Shown in pieces: positions 8,678 through 17,461 of a stretch of DNA of 64,000 nucleotides. Location: assembly GCF_050859025.1 (NCBI RefSeq), contig NZ_CP138200.1, forward strand, positions 2,046,001 to 2,110,000. The letters run 5' to 3'. Made by a program: the position numbers and the translations under genes. Under the pieces are notes generated by a model. The model saw only the letters and a list, made by a program, of their open reading frames with translations. It had not been told where the DNA came from and ran no database searches. How positions within the stretch are numbered: position 1 is the stretch's first letter; every line of letters starts with the position of its first letter. The stretch is from Wukongibacter sp050859025. Lineage in GTDB: Bacteria > Bacillota > Clostridia > Peptostreptococcales > Caminicellaceae.

Positions 8678-8812
8678 ATGTATTACAGATTTATTGTTGG
8701 ATTTATTCTTTTGATTATTCTTACATCAATTCAATATTCTCTTAATAAAGTAGTAGTTTTACTAAGGGATATTAAAGAAATACTATATAGATTAGATAAG
8801 GGAGATAAGTAA
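8678..8812 (+). CDS. Small 44-residue membrane protein
   Basis: ATG 8678 has a strong ribosome site (ATGGAGGAAAAAAC). Residues 5-25 form a membrane helix (FIVGFILLIILTSI core) and the rest is a charged amphipathic helix (VVVLLRDIKEILYRLDKGDK). The strong ribosome site, a promoter at 8616 and the coherent helix-plus-tail pattern support a real gene. I do not recognise a named family. It sits alone between repeats and 1-phosphofructokinase. Confidence 0.65.
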   Translation: MYYRFIVGFILLIILTSIQYSLNKVVVLLRDIKEILYRLDKGDK

Positions 8813-8887
8813 TATACATCTATTTTGATTTCCTGGGCAATAGATTGAAATATCCACAATTTTTAATAAAATATACTAATCTTTTAT

Positions 8888-9009
8888 AATACATAGGAAA
8901 CTATAAATTTTTCAAAGATATGGAAAAGATATGGATAAATATAATTTTTTTTATGTATTTCAAAACAGTCAACTTTAGGAGTCTTTATAAAAGACTTTCG
9001 TCTAAATAA
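8888..9009 (+). repeat. Family C repeat, copy C1
   Basis: It starts AATACATAGGAAACTATAAA and ends AGTCTTTATAAAAGACTTTCG plus TCTAAATA. The copy at 38207-38322 aligns along most of its length (ATAAATATAATTTT, TTATGTATTTCAAAA, GTCA-CTTT). The right end contains a hairpin AAGTCTTTTATAAAGACT-like palindrome. The 313-base gap 8813-9125 holds only this repeat and the fruK promoter region (TATAAT at 9043-9048). Confidence 0.65.
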
Positions 9010-9125
9010 CCAAAAAAGCTTTAAAAAACTGCATTTATGTTGTATAATACTATTTGTTCCTAATTTCTCATTTCTGAATGTTTAGGAATATGAAAAATTT
9101 AACTTTTGTAAAAGAAGGGGTTAAC

Positions 9126-10058
9126 ATGATTACTACTGTAACTTTAAATCCGGCAATTGATAGATCTTATATAATTAACAACTTTAATGCAGACAATAAA
9201 TATAGAGTAGATGATGTGACTGTTACAGTGGGTGGAAAAGGAATAAATGTTGCTAAAACGGCGGCCCTGCTGGGTCAACGGATAAATGCAACGGGTTTTT
9301 TAGGAGGACTCTCAGGAGAATACATAAAAGGAGAGTTGATTAAACTAGGAATTTCTACCTCCTTTGTGAATATTGCTGGTGAATCTCGTAATTTCACAGC
9401 CATTATAGATCCTATAAATAATACTGAAACTACAGTCAATGAAAATGGTCCATTTGTGACTAAGGTGGAATTGACTAGGTTTATAAAGGAATATATAAAA
9501 ATATTGAAATATAGCAAGATTATTATTGCATCGGGTAGTGTCCCAAAGGGAGTGCCTAAGACAATTTATCGAGATATGGTAAAGATAGCAAAGGATAATA
9601 ATGTAATACCTATAATAGATGCATCAGGTAAGTACTTGGAGGAAGCTATAAAGGCTAAACCATATATGATTAAACCAAATATTGATGAGCTTAGGGCTTT
9701 AGTAGGCTATGATTTAAAGAACGAATTTGAAATAGTACATGAGTCAAGATATATATGCAAACAGGGCGTAGACATAGTAGTTATTTCTCTAGGTAGCGAA
9801 GGTGCTATCTTTGCAACAAAGGATAGAGTCTTTAAAGCTAAGGCTCCAGCTATTAATTCGATAAATACAGTAGGATCAGGTGATGCATTAGTTGCAGGAT
9901 TTGCTATTGCTGTAACGGAGGATCTTAGTTTAGAGGAAGCTATAAAATATGGTGTAGCCTGTGGTACTGCAAATGCTTTGGAAAAAGAGATCGGATACGT
10001 AGACAAAAATAATGTTAACAGGCTGTATAATGAGACAAAGCTTGTAAGAGTAGAATAG
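9126..10058 (+). CDS. fruK: 1-phosphofructokinase (PfkB family hexose-phosphate kinase)
   Basis: 310 residues from ATG 9126, chosen because GAAGGGGTTAAC precedes it and the protein then opens with MITTVTLNPAIDRSY, the usual start of FruK. The PfkB signature NTVGSGDALVAGF near residue 245 holds the catalytic Asp, and GGKGINVAKTAALLG near residue 35 is the substrate region. It phosphorylates fructose-1-phosphate (or tagatose-6-phosphate, as LacC is very similar) to the bisphosphate for glycolysis. Unusually, no fructose PTS or DeoR-type regulator gene is next to it; it stands alone with its own terminator, so the PTS must lie elsewhere. Confidence in the family is high, in the sugar moderate. 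Confidence 0.85.
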   Translation: MITTVTLNPAIDRSYIINNFNADNKYRVDDVTVTVGGKGINVAKTAALLGQRINATGFLGGLSGEYIKGELIKLGISTSFVNIAGESRNFTAIIDPINNTETTVNENGPFVTKVELTRFIKEYIKILKYSKIIIASGSVPKGVPKTIYRDMVKIAKDNNVIPIIDASGKYLEEAIKAKPYMIKPNIDELRALVGYDLKNEFEIVHESRYICKQGVDIVVISLGSEGAIFATKDRVFKAKAPAINSINTVGSGDALVAGFAIAVTEDLSLEEAIKYGVACGTANALEKEIGYVDKNNVNRLYNETKLVRVE

Positions 10059-10095
10059 AAAAACGCTGGTAGCGTTTAAGCTTGTATTGACAAAA

Positions 10096-10127
10096 AAGAA
10101 TCAATCCTTCAGATTGGTTCTTTTTTT
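10096..10127 (+). terminator. Terminator of fruK
   Basis: AAGAATCAATC / GATTGGTTCTT stem with a short loop and seven T. Confidence 0.85.
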
Positions 10128-10162
10128 ATAATACATAGAAATTATAAGTCTATTAAAATTAT
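10128..10162 (+). repeat. Left-end fragment of a family C repeat
   Basis: ATAATACATAGAAATTATAAGT matches the left end of C1 and C2. Family A copy A2 follows immediately. Possible right-end remnants lie after A2 (10300-10335, GACTTTATTATTG), suggesting A2 interrupted a C element, but the right-end similarity is weak. Confidence 0.4.
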
Positions 10163-10272
10163 ATATAGGGTTTATATAGTAAAACTTAATTTATACATGT
10201 ACAAATACTCAGTGTTTCTGGGAGTTTTGTATATGTATAGATTAAAGTCTTTACTTAAATCCTCATAGATAC
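10163..10272 (+). repeat. Family A palindromic repeat, copy A2
   Basis: Arms AGTAAAACTTAATTTATAC and GTATAGATTAAAGTCTTTACT close on the core ATACTCAGTGTTTCTGGGAG. It is in inverted orientation to A1, so A1 and A2 bracket the 44-residue gene and fruK. Confidence 0.8.
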
Positions 10273-10447
10273 AATTTCAGTTATGAGGTTTAATAAAGTC
10301 TATTTTTAATCATCTTTATATAGGACTTTATTATTGAAACCGCCTTATTTTGTAGTAAAATGTAAAGTAAGGATATACTAAAATAAGGTTTAGCCCGTCA
10401 ATACTAACTTTAAAAGAGTTGATAGAGACGAGTAAAAGGAGATAGAT

Positions 10448-12217
10448 ATGGATCTTATTAATATTTCACAAAATGTTCAGCGAATTGCAAAGGCCATTGA
10501 GAGTGTAATAAATGTAGATGTTACAATAATAGATGACAAACTGAATAGAATTGCTGCTACAGGTTTATATGTAAAAAATATTGGAAATAAGGTAAGTCCA
10601 AACACAGCCATGGCATATACACTTAGGCATGGAGAAGAAATTATTATTGAGGAACCTAGGACCCATAAAGCCTGTGAGAAGTGTGAGGCTAAGGATGATT
10701 GTCAAGAATATGCTGAAGTTTGTTGTCCTATTAAAGTAAATGGGAGAGTTAAAGGTGTAATAGGATTGATAGCCTTTGATCAAAATCAAAAAAGATCAAT
10801 AGTGAGTAACAAGGAGAACCTTTTAGAATTTCTAACAAGGATGTCAGACTTAATTGCTACAAAACTAATTGAAGAGAAAAAGACCCAAGAAATAAATCTC
10901 TTAGCAAAAGAACTGGAGGTTTTGCTTGATTCAATTGATATGGGTGTTGTATCTTTGGATACAAAGGGGAATATTTTAAATTATAATTCTAAGGCAATAA
11001 ACATATTTGGTATCAAGAATAAAGGTGAGCATCTGAGCAATATAAAGGAATTGGTAGAAGATTTTGAATTAGAGCCGATTGTGAATAATAAGAAGCCCAT
11101 AAGAAATAGAAAATTTTATTACAATGTTAATGGAAATAATCTTAGTGGAATATATAATGTCAATTTAATTTTTGTCGATGGAGAGGTTATAGGTCTTGTT
11201 CTTACTTTTAGTAAGATGAATGAGGTTATAAATGTTGTAAATGATGTCATAGGAGCCAGTCTTGAAATGACATTTGATGATATTATAGGTAAAAGTACAA
11301 CCCTAGGCCTTGTAAAGGATTTTGCTAAAAGGGCTGCTAAAAGTACATCTACGATACTAATACAGGGAGAAAGCGGTACTGGTAAAGAATTGTTTGCAAG
11401 GGCTATTCATTTTTCGAGTGATAGAAGAAAATACCCTTTTATACCTATAAATTGTGCCGCTATACCCGAAAACTTACTTGAAAGTGAGCTTTTTGGATAT
11501 GAAGAAGGAGCTTTTACAGGGGCTAGAAAAGGCGGTAAAACTGGTAAATTTGAACTAGCAAATAGAGGAACTATTTTCTTAGATGAAATTGGTGATATGC
11601 CTATTCATTTGCAAACGAAGCTGTTAAGAGTACTTCAAGAAAACTTAATAGCTAGAATAGGATGTAGAGGGTTCATACCTATTGATGTGAGAATTATTGC
11701 AGCTACCAATAAAAAGCTTGACGATATGGTAGAGGATGGTGAATTCAGGGAGGATCTTTATTATAGATTGAACGTAATACCTTTATATATACCTCCTCTA
11801 AGAGACAGAAAGGAAGATATATCTGTCTTAGCTAATAAATTTGTAGATAAATTTAATTATAAACTGGATAAAAACATATTTGAAATAGATCAAGATGTCA
11901 TTGAAGCATTTATGGATTACCATTGGCCTGGGAATGTAAGAGAACTCGAAAATACGATAGAGTACTCAGTTAACATGGCTACGGAAAGCTCAATTACTAT
12001 TAGTGATTTACCAAAAAGAATAGGTATAAGTAAGCCTGAGGAGGTATTAAACTATTCACAAAGGATAATTCCCATAAAGGATCTAGAGAAGAGAGAGATT
12101 ATGAAGGCTATGGAGGTATTTGGTAAAAGTAAGAAAGCTATGGATAAGGCTGCTAGTGCATTAGGAATCAGCAGGGCAACGATTTACAGAAAGATAAAAG
12201 AATATTATCTAGATTAA
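10448..12217 (+). CDS. Sigma-54-dependent transcriptional activator with cysteine-rich GAF-like and PAS sensor domains
   Basis: 589 residues. Residues 1-150 form a GAF-like domain with a cysteine cluster (ACEKCEAKDDC and EVCCPI near residues 77-98) that could bind a metal or Fe-S cluster. Residues about 160-260 look like PAS. The AAA+ domain (about 275-510) has Walker A GESGTGKE, the sigma-54 contact loop GAFTGA and Walker B IFLDEIGD. A Fis-type helix-turn-helix ends the protein (ALGISRATIYRKIKEY). It activates RpoN promoters in response to a small-molecule or redox signal. No -24/-12 promoter was found by eye in the window, so its target genes are unknown; the convergent membrane protein at 12367 is a possible functional neighbour. 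Start ATG 10448 follows AAAAGGAGATAG. Confidence 0.9.
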   Translation: MDLINISQNVQRIAKAIESVINVDVTIIDDKLNRIAATGLYVKNIGNKVSPNTAMAYTLRHGEEIIIEEPRTHKACEKCEAKDDCQEYAEVCCPIKVNGRVKGVIGLIAFDQNQKRSIVSNKENLLEFLTRMSDLIATKLIEEKKTQEINLLAKELEVLLDSIDMGVVSLDTKGNILNYNSKAINIFGIKNKGEHLSNIKELVEDFELEPIVNNKKPIRNRKFYYNVNGNNLSGIYNVNLIFVDGEVIGLVLTFSKMNEVINVVNDVIGASLEMTFDDIIGKSTTLGLVKDFAKRAAKSTSTILIQGESGTGKELFARAIHFSSDRRKYPFIPINCAAIPENLLESELFGYEEGAFTGARKGGKTGKFELANRGTIFLDEIGDMPIHLQTKLLRVLQENLIARIGCRGFIPIDVRIIAATNKKLDDMVEDGEFREDLYYRLNVIPLYIPPLRDRKEDISVLANKFVDKFNYKLDKNIFEIDQDVIEAFMDYHWPGNVRELENTIEYSVNMATESSITISDLPKRIGISKPEEVLNYSQRIIPIKDLEKREIMKAMEVFGKSKKAMDKAASALGISRATIYRKIKEYYLD

Positions 12218-12236
12218 ATATGAAACTTTAGGCAAT

Positions 12237-12292
12237 TATATATAGAACGTACTTATAAATCAAAATGTAAAAGATTTATTATGATTTCTATA
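12237..12292 (+). repeat. Family B repeat, short form
   Basis: TATATAGAACGTACTTATAAAT to AAAGATTTATTATGATTTC plus TATA; ends are imperfect inverted repeats (TATAGAA / TTTCTATA). Aligns with copies at 25282 and the ends of the one at 8274. Confidence 0.6.
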
Positions 12293-12303
12293 TCTTATGA
12301 ATT

Positions 12304-12352
12304 AAAAAGTGCCATGTTCTATATTTAAAAATCCTAGAGCATGGCACTTTTT
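12304..12352. terminator. Bidirectional terminator between convergent genes
   Basis: A perfect 13-bp stem AAAAAGTGCCATG / CATGGCACTTTTT with a 23-base loop serves both the activator gene and the minus-strand gene at 12367. Confidence 0.85.
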
Positions 12353-12366
12353 AATATAGACTTTTT

Positions 12367-13575
12367 CTAAAAAATCAAAGTATACATGACATATAGATAA
12401 TGGGCAAACATGCCTCCACATAGACCTCCGATTGTATGACTTAAAATTGCTCTATTAGCCAATTGCCTAACGCCAAGTGCATCCATCATACCAACATGAG
12501 TACTTAGATAACCGCTCCAACACATACCCATAGCTGTAAAGACTGCTATTTCATTAGCGCCAATAATACCGTTTTTTAGAAATTTTGTTACCAGTGCTAA
12601 GGCTGCTCCAACAGATCCAAGAGATGTAATAGGAAAAGCTATTGCTTCTGAACTTTTAAATCCAAACAAAGGCTTTAGTATAGGTGAAAGAATATTACCC
12701 AGTCTTGGAAGAAGACTGACACCCTCGAAGGCTACACCTTTATAGATTGCTACTCCATTTTCAACTTCACTTGGGCCAAAGGTTAGGAGCATAACAATAG
12801 TACAAATAAATAGTACACCTGGTATAATTGCAAGGCCCATTTCAACACCATTTTTTCCGCCTTCTAATATTGCATCTAGAGCTCTTTCTAGGGCATTGCC
12901 AGAACGTATTTCTCTAACTCTATTGAAGTTAGTATAATTATCTGATACTGAAATTTTAGTGCTCTCAGATACATTATAAAACTTTTTTGTATATCGAAGC
13001 ATGAATTTTACACTTATTATACTGCCAAATATAGCACCTAAATTACCTAGGATGACAGGAACTACGAATTCTGTTCCCTTACCTTGACTAATCATAAATG
13101 TTGTTAATATAAGCCCCATCCCAAAGGCTGTTCCAAGATTACATAATACAGGAACTTGATGCTTTTCAAAATATTTAATAAATCCTTTGTCTTTTGATAA
13201 AGATATTATTGCAGGATTATCAGATAGATAAGTGGTTATTGCTCCTAGTGATGCAGCTCCAGGAAGTCCATATAGAGGTTTCATTATAGGAGAGATTATC
13301 ATATTTATAAGAGCAACAAACCCAAACTCAGATAAGAGAGAGGCAAAAGAACCAGCTAACACTGCTATAGCCATTATAAAAAATACAGTGTCTAATAATA
13401 ATTCATGGGCAGTTTTCATTATTACATTAAACATTATTCCGACGCCCATCTGTGAACTTAAATAGCCAAATGATAAAATAATAATTCCCAAAAATACAAA
13501 TGTTTCTTTAGAAACAGGCTTTTTAGTTCTGGAGAGTGAATCAGTTGAAATAGCTCCTTTGTTAACGTTTTCCAT
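12367..13575 (-). CDS. Multi-pass membrane protein with two nucleoside-recognition (Gate) domains
   Basis: 402 residues from ATG 13573-13575; the upstream GAAGGTGG lies 7 bases away, which favours this start over the earlier ATGs. About nine membrane spans are visible. Two Gate-type repeats (PF07670) occur: one around FASLLSEFGFVALINMIISPIMKPLYGLPGA and a second around GVSLLPRLGNILSPILKPLFGFKSSEAIAFP, the paired half-site arrangement of CNT-like and SpmA/SpmB-like proteins. It resembles clostridial proteins annotated as YjiH-like or nucleoside recognition proteins. The substrate is unknown; an ion, nucleoside or peptide exporter role is possible. It is transcribed alone towards the sigma-54 activator. 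Confidence 0.7.
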   Translation of the reverse strand: MENVNKGAISTDSLSRTKKPVSKETFVFLGIIILSFGYLSSQMGVGIMFNVIMKTAHELLLDTVFFIMAIAVLAGSFASLLSEFGFVALINMIISPIMKPLYGLPGAASLGAITTYLSDNPAIISLSKDKGFIKYFEKHQVPVLCNLGTAFGMGLILTTFMISQGKGTEFVVPVILGNLGAIFGSIISVKFMLRYTKKFYNVSESTKISVSDNYTNFNRVREIRSGNALERALDAILEGGKNGVEMGLAIIPGVLFICTIVMLLTFGPSEVENGVAIYKGVAFEGVSLLPRLGNILSPILKPLFGFKSSEAIAFPITSLGSVGAALALVTKFLKNGIIGANEIAVFTAMGMCWSGYLSTHVGMMDALGVRQLANRAILSHTIGGLCGGMFAHYLYVMYTLIF

Positions 13576-13747
13576 AAGCATACCACCTTCAATAAATTTT
13601 ATGAGCAAGCTAATCATGACTTAATTGTACAATTTGTCTACATAACTTTCAATTGCATGATATCAAATTAAAATTTAAATAATTGTAATATTTTATAAAA
13701 TTACATGGGAATAATCTGGGATTATGTTGAAATATGCAATTTCTCAA

Positions 13748-13776
13748 TTGACAACTTTATAAATATTAATTAGAAT
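13748..13776 (+). promoter_or_regulatory. Sigma-A promoter of hpt
   Basis: TTGACA (13748-13753), 17-base spacer, TAGAAT (13771-13776), 42 bases before the start codon. Confidence 0.8.
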
Positions 13777-13817
13777 AATAAAATATAAGCGTAAAAAATT
13801 TTGGAGGTAATACTATT

Positions 13818-14348
13818 ATGGATATAGAAAATAAACGAAAAGAGGTTTTATTTAGTAGAGAAGATATTCAAAAGAGAGTGGAGGAATTAGGGAGACAAAT
13901 ATCTAAGGAATATGAAGGTAAAAATCTTTTAGTTGTTTCATTATTAAAGGGAAGCTTCATTTTTACAGCGGATTTAGTGAGAGAAATTAACATACCTGTT
14001 AAAATTGAATTTATGACTACATCAAGCTATGGTCACTCGGAAGAGAGTTCAGGAAAGGTAGAGGTTCTTTATGATATAAAAGAAGATTTAGCAGGGTATG
14101 ATGTACTAATAGCCGATGATATTGCAGATACAGGTATAACAATGGAGTTTGTTATAGACTATCTGAAATCAAGAAATCCAAATAGTGTAAAGAGCTGCGT
14201 TCTGTTAGACAAGCCATCAAGAAGAAAGGTAGACCTTGAAGCAGATTATGTTGGATTTACTATTCCAGATAAGTTTATAGTTGGTTACGGATTAAACTAT
14301 GGGGATTATTATAGAAACGTTCCTTATGTTTTCGCTTTTGTGGACTAG
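13818..14348 (+). CDS. hpt: Hypoxanthine phosphoribosyltransferase
   Basis: 176 residues, the normal length. The PRPP-binding motif VLIADDIADTGITM is near residue 94 and the conserved SLLKGSFIFTADL segment near residue 43. It converts hypoxanthine and guanine with PRPP to IMP and GMP in purine salvage. ATG 13818 follows GGAGGTAATACT. It has its own promoter at 13748 and terminator at 14464, so it is monocistronic; in many Firmicutes it sits beside ftsH or tilS, but here the neighbours are unrelated. Confidence 0.93.
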   Translation: MDIENKRKEVLFSREDIQKRVEELGRQISKEYEGKNLLVVSLLKGSFIFTADLVREINIPVKIEFMTTSSYGHSEESSGKVEVLYDIKEDLAGYDVLIADDIADTGITMEFVIDYLKSRNPNSVKSCVLLDKPSRRKVDLEADYVGFTIPDKFIVGYGLNYGDYYRNVPYVFAFVD

Positions 14349-14463
14349 GAGCAAGTAAGTTGTTCTGTGTGAAGTTTATAGGGTACGAAGTGCGGAGTAA
14401 GATAAGAAAATAATTTTTTAGATCTTAAAGCCTGAAAATAGAAAGAATCAAAAAAATTTTATA

Positions 14464-14507
14464 AAAAAGAGATAGTATCGTTATATTGATACTACCTCTT
14501 TTCTTGA
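14464..14507. terminator. Bidirectional terminator between hpt and the dap operon
   Basis: AAGAGATAGTATC / GATACTACCTCTT stem with T-runs on both sides serves hpt (plus) and dapH (minus). Confidence 0.8.
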
Positions 14508-14558
14508 TCTAGATATAAAATACTTCTCACGACTCCAATGTTTAGCTCTAGATAAGGG

Positions 14559-14611
14559 AGTTCAATTATTTAGACTATAAAGAATAATTGAACTAAGGAT
14601 GTGCGCATCCT
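14559..14611. other. Two adjacent hairpins after dapH
   Basis: A perfect 12-bp inverted repeat AGTTCAATTATT / AATAATTGAACT (14559-14594) is followed by AGGATG-TGCG-CATCCT (14596-14611). Neither has a T-run. They lie in the 3' untranslated end of the dapABH transcript and may stabilise it. Confidence 0.6.
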
Positions 14612-14655
14612 ATACTTTTTACTTTGCATCTTAAAAGTCAGTTTAGCTGCTTTTT

Positions 14656-15387
14656 TTACCCTCTTAGATCATCTAACAATTGTGTTTTATCGGCAGTTTT
14701 TTCATCCTTATCCTTTATGATTCTAGCTGGAGCTCCAGCTACAACAGTATTCGGAGGTACATCGGCTGTAACGATAGAACCAGCAGCAACAACTGCATTT
14801 TCACCAATTTTAACTCCCTCTAATATAACAGCGTTTGCACCAATCATAACATTATCATGTACTGTTACTGGATCAGCACTAGGCGGTTCAAGAACACCTG
14901 CTAAAACAGAGCCTGCACCAACATGAACATTTTTACCTACTGTAGCCCTAGCCCCTAATACAGCGTTCATATCAATCATAGATCCTTCTCCAATTTCAGC
15001 ACCTATGTTTATAACAGCTCCCATCATTATAACAGCATTTTTTCCTATCTTTACTCTGTCTCTAATAAGGGCACCTGGCTCGATTCTGGCATCGATGTCT
15101 TTTAAGTCTAGTAAAGGAATAGCAGAGTTTCTTCTATCATTTTCTAGAACAATATCTTCTATAATTGAATTGTTTTTCTCTAAGAAATTAACTATTTCAG
15201 TGCTTTCCCCAAATACAATCCAAAAGTCTTCGCTACCAAAGATTTTTATATTCTCATCTTCAATAGAATCTAACCTTCCTTTGATATATGCCTTTACAGG
15301 GGTAGATTTTTTTGCATTCTTGATAAACTTCGCGATCTCATAGGGATTAGTTAGATCATAGGTATTCGTATTTATTTCCTTCGTCAT
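14656..15387 (-). CDS. dapH: Tetrahydrodipicolinate N-acetyltransferase
   Basis: 243 residues from ATG 15385-15387; a TTG at 15397-15399 is the alternative but abuts the AAAGGA site. N-terminal alpha/beta DapH domain (KSTPVKAYIKG near residue 30), then left-handed beta-helix hexapeptide repeats (KIGKNAVIMMGAVINIGAEIG onwards) ending in the variable tail. This enzyme acetylates tetrahydrodipicolinate with acetyl-CoA and defines the acetylase branch of lysine/diaminopimelate synthesis. It is last in the dapA-dapB-dapH run; the matching deacetylase dapL is at 19190. Confidence 0.93.
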   Translation of the reverse strand: MTKEINTNTYDLTNPYEIAKFIKNAKKSTPVKAYIKGRLDSIEDENIKIFGSEDFWIVFGESTEIVNFLEKNNSIIEDIVLENDRRNSAIPLLDLKDIDARIEPGALIRDRVKIGKNAVIMMGAVINIGAEIGEGSMIDMNAVLGARATVGKNVHVGAGSVLAGVLEPPSADPVTVHDNVMIGANAVILEGVKIGENAVVAAGSIVTADVPPNTVVAGAPARIIKDKDEKTADKTQLLDDLRG

Positions 15388-15442
15388 TTGTTGAATCAAT
15401 CCTTTCTTGAATTAAATAATTAAATCACTATACTATTATTTA

Positions 15443-16195
15443 CTATTTTAATATATCATCCATATTATATAAACCATTTTCTTTAGATGTTAAAAATTTT
15501 GCTGCTTTTATTGCACCAGAAGCAAAAACTTTTCTAGACATTGCCGTATGTTTAATTTCAATAATTTCATCGGGGCCAGCATATATAACATTATGTTCTC
15601 CAACAATGGTTCCGCCTCTAACAGCATGGATTCCAATTTCAGAGCTTTGCCGTTTTGCCGCTCTTCCATATCTCCCGTAGTTATATTCTTTGCTTCCTGA
15701 TAGTTCATCATTAATAGCTTCGGCAATCATATATGCGGTTCCGCTTGGAGCATCTACCTTTCTATTATGATGTTTTTCAATGATTTCAATATCAAAATTA
15801 TCCGCTAGGATTTTTGCAGCCTTTTTTGCTAGATCCATTATAAGATTAACGCCTAAAGACATATTACCTGACCTAAAAAGAGGAACTTTTTTTGATGCTG
15901 TATTAATCTTTTCAATTAATGCATCATCCAATCCTGTTGTACAGATAACTGAAGGAGTGCTTGTTTTGACACAATAATCAACTAAGTTAGATACTATTGA
16001 ATGATGAGAAAAGTCTATTATAACATCTGCTTCAATATTGCACTTGTTAAAATCAGCGAAAACGGGATAATTATATGGACATGATTCTGAGCTGTCAATG
16101 CCCGCTACAACTTCCATTTCTGGATTTTCAGATATTAGCTCAGTAAGTACATGACCCATTTTTCCATTAGACCCGCAAAGTATTACCTTTATCAA
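15443..16195 (-). CDS. dapB: 4-hydroxy-tetrahydrodipicolinate reductase
   Basis: 250 residues. The nucleotide fold begins with VILCGSNGKMGHVL, and the family signature EKHHNRKVDAPSGTA carries the catalytic His pair and Lys. It reduces the dapA product with NAD(P)H to tetrahydrodipicolinate. It lies 11 bases after dapA and 55 before dapH, all on the same strand and under the lysine riboswitch upstream. Confidence 0.95.
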   Translation of the reverse strand: MIKVILCGSNGKMGHVLTELISENPEMEVVAGIDSSESCPYNYPVFADFNKCNIEADVIIDFSHHSIVSNLVDYCVKTSTPSVICTTGLDDALIEKINTASKKVPLFRSGNMSLGVNLIMDLAKKAAKILADNFDIEIIEKHHNRKVDAPSGTAYMIAEAINDELSGSKEYNYGRYGRAAKRQSSEIGIHAVRGGTIVGEHNVIYAGPDEIIEIKHTAMSRKVFASGAIKAAKFLTSKENGLYNMDDILK

Positions 16196-16206
16196 AACTA
16201 TCCCTC

Positions 16207-17088
16207 CTATTTAATTAGTCCATATTCTGTCATTCTATCCTTTAGAATCTCAAGGTTTTCATTAGACATATCTACTAAAGGTAGTCTAAGATTACCCATT
16301 TCAAAACCCATTAGATTCATTGCTGTTTTTACAGGTATAGGATTTACTTCTATGAAAAGAGAGTCAATTAAAGGCTTCATTTTTAACTGAAGGTCACAGG
16401 AGCCTTTTACGTCTCCTTCAATAAATTTCTGAACTAAATCGTGGGTATCCTTAGGAGTAATATTGGCTACCACCGAAATTACTCCATCACCCTTAAGTGA
16501 CATAAGAGGAACAATCATATCATCATTTCCAGAATAAATGTAAAAATCATCTGGAACTAATCTAGCAATTTCTGCAACCTGAGCTATATTACCACTAGCT
16601 TCTTTTATTGCGCAGATATTTGGGTGGTTAGCTAATTCTGCTAATGTTGCAGGAAGAATATTTACTCCTGTTCTACCAGGTACATTATACAATATAATTG
16701 GAATATTAACGGCATTAGCAATTGCTGTAAAGTGAGCAATCAACCCTCTTTGAGTAGCCTTGTTATAGTACGGAGTAACATGTAACAAGCCATCAGCCCC
16801 AACCTTCTCTGCATATTGACTCATCTCAATAGCATGGGCAGTATTATTACTTCCGGCCCCAGCGATAACAGGTATTCTCTTATTTATCTTTTCTACAGTA
16901 AATCGAATAACTTCCTTTTGTTCTTCCTCTGTCATTGTAGATGGTTCTCCAGTAGTTCCACAGATAATTATAGCATCCGTACCTTGTTCTATGTGCCACT
17001 CCAGCATTTCTCCAAGCTTATCATAGTTCACTTTATTACCAGTAAATGGAGTAACCAATGCAACTCCTGATCCTCTAAATAAACTCAT
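16207..17088 (-). CDS. dapA: 4-hydroxy-tetrahydrodipicolinate synthase
   Basis: 293 residues from ATG 17086-17088 (MSLFRGSGVALVTPF); a TTG two codons upstream lies at a better distance from GAAAGGA and may be the true start. The Schiff-base Lys is in ICAIKEASG (about residue 162) and the catalytic Tyr in YNVPGRTG; GTTGEPSTMT is the substrate loop. It condenses pyruvate with aspartate semialdehyde, the first committed step to diaminopimelate and lysine. It is the first gene after the lysine riboswitch. Confidence 0.95.
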   Translation of the reverse strand: MSLFRGSGVALVTPFTGNKVNYDKLGEMLEWHIEQGTDAIIICGTTGEPSTMTEEEQKEVIRFTVEKINKRIPVIAGAGSNNTAHAIEMSQYAEKVGADGLLHVTPYYNKATQRGLIAHFTAIANAVNIPIILYNVPGRTGVNILPATLAELANHPNICAIKEASGNIAQVAEIARLVPDDFYIYSGNDDMIVPLMSLKGDGVISVVANITPKDTHDLVQKFIEGDVKGSCDLQLKMKPLIDSLFIEVNPIPVKTAMNLMGFEMGNLRLPLVDMSNENLEILKDRMTEYGLIK

Positions 17089-17149
17089 ACTCAAATAAAT
17101 CATCCTTTCAAATAACTATTATTTGATACTTAAGCCTTTTTTAGCAAAA

Positions 17150-17402
17150 ATAAAAACAGCCAAGAGCAAAAAGCGCTATTGACTGTTTGGAAGTCAGCTA
17201 AGTTCCTTTTTGCCCTGTGTGAAATAGCACTCCATCAAAAGACTGGGCCTTCAATTGACGACAGTACTATACTTGTTCAGTATAGTCCCAACATATATCT
17301 TTGGGGAAAGATATATGTTTCGGCAGCTGTACCTTTCCAACAGAAATTAATTCCCCTGATGCTCATCTGAAGTACTCTTTACAAACTGCGGCCTCTAGAT
17401 CA
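17150..17402 (-). ncRNA. Lysine riboswitch (L-box) with transcription terminator
   Basis: Read on the minus strand, conserved L-box elements appear in order: AGAGGCCGCAG, AAGAGTA, CATCAGGGGAA, GCTGCCGAAAC, a long AT-rich hairpin, TTGGGACTATACTG, CCAGTC and GATGGAGTGCTATTTC. It ends in a terminator (AACAGTCAATAGC / GCTCTTGGCTGTT then TTTATTTTT, 17151-17188). Bound lysine should favour the terminator and shut off dapA, dapB and dapH. It lies 60 bases downstream of asd, so either asd transcripts read into it or a weak promoter in that gap drives it. Confidence 0.93.
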
Positions 17403-17461
17403 CAACCAACGTAATTTTGTATTTGTTTTTTCTCATTTTTCTTTTGAATATTAAATAAATA

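Noticed and set aside
17179..17370. 63-residue plus-strand ORF
   Set aside because: It is antisense to the lysine riboswitch and has no ribosome site.
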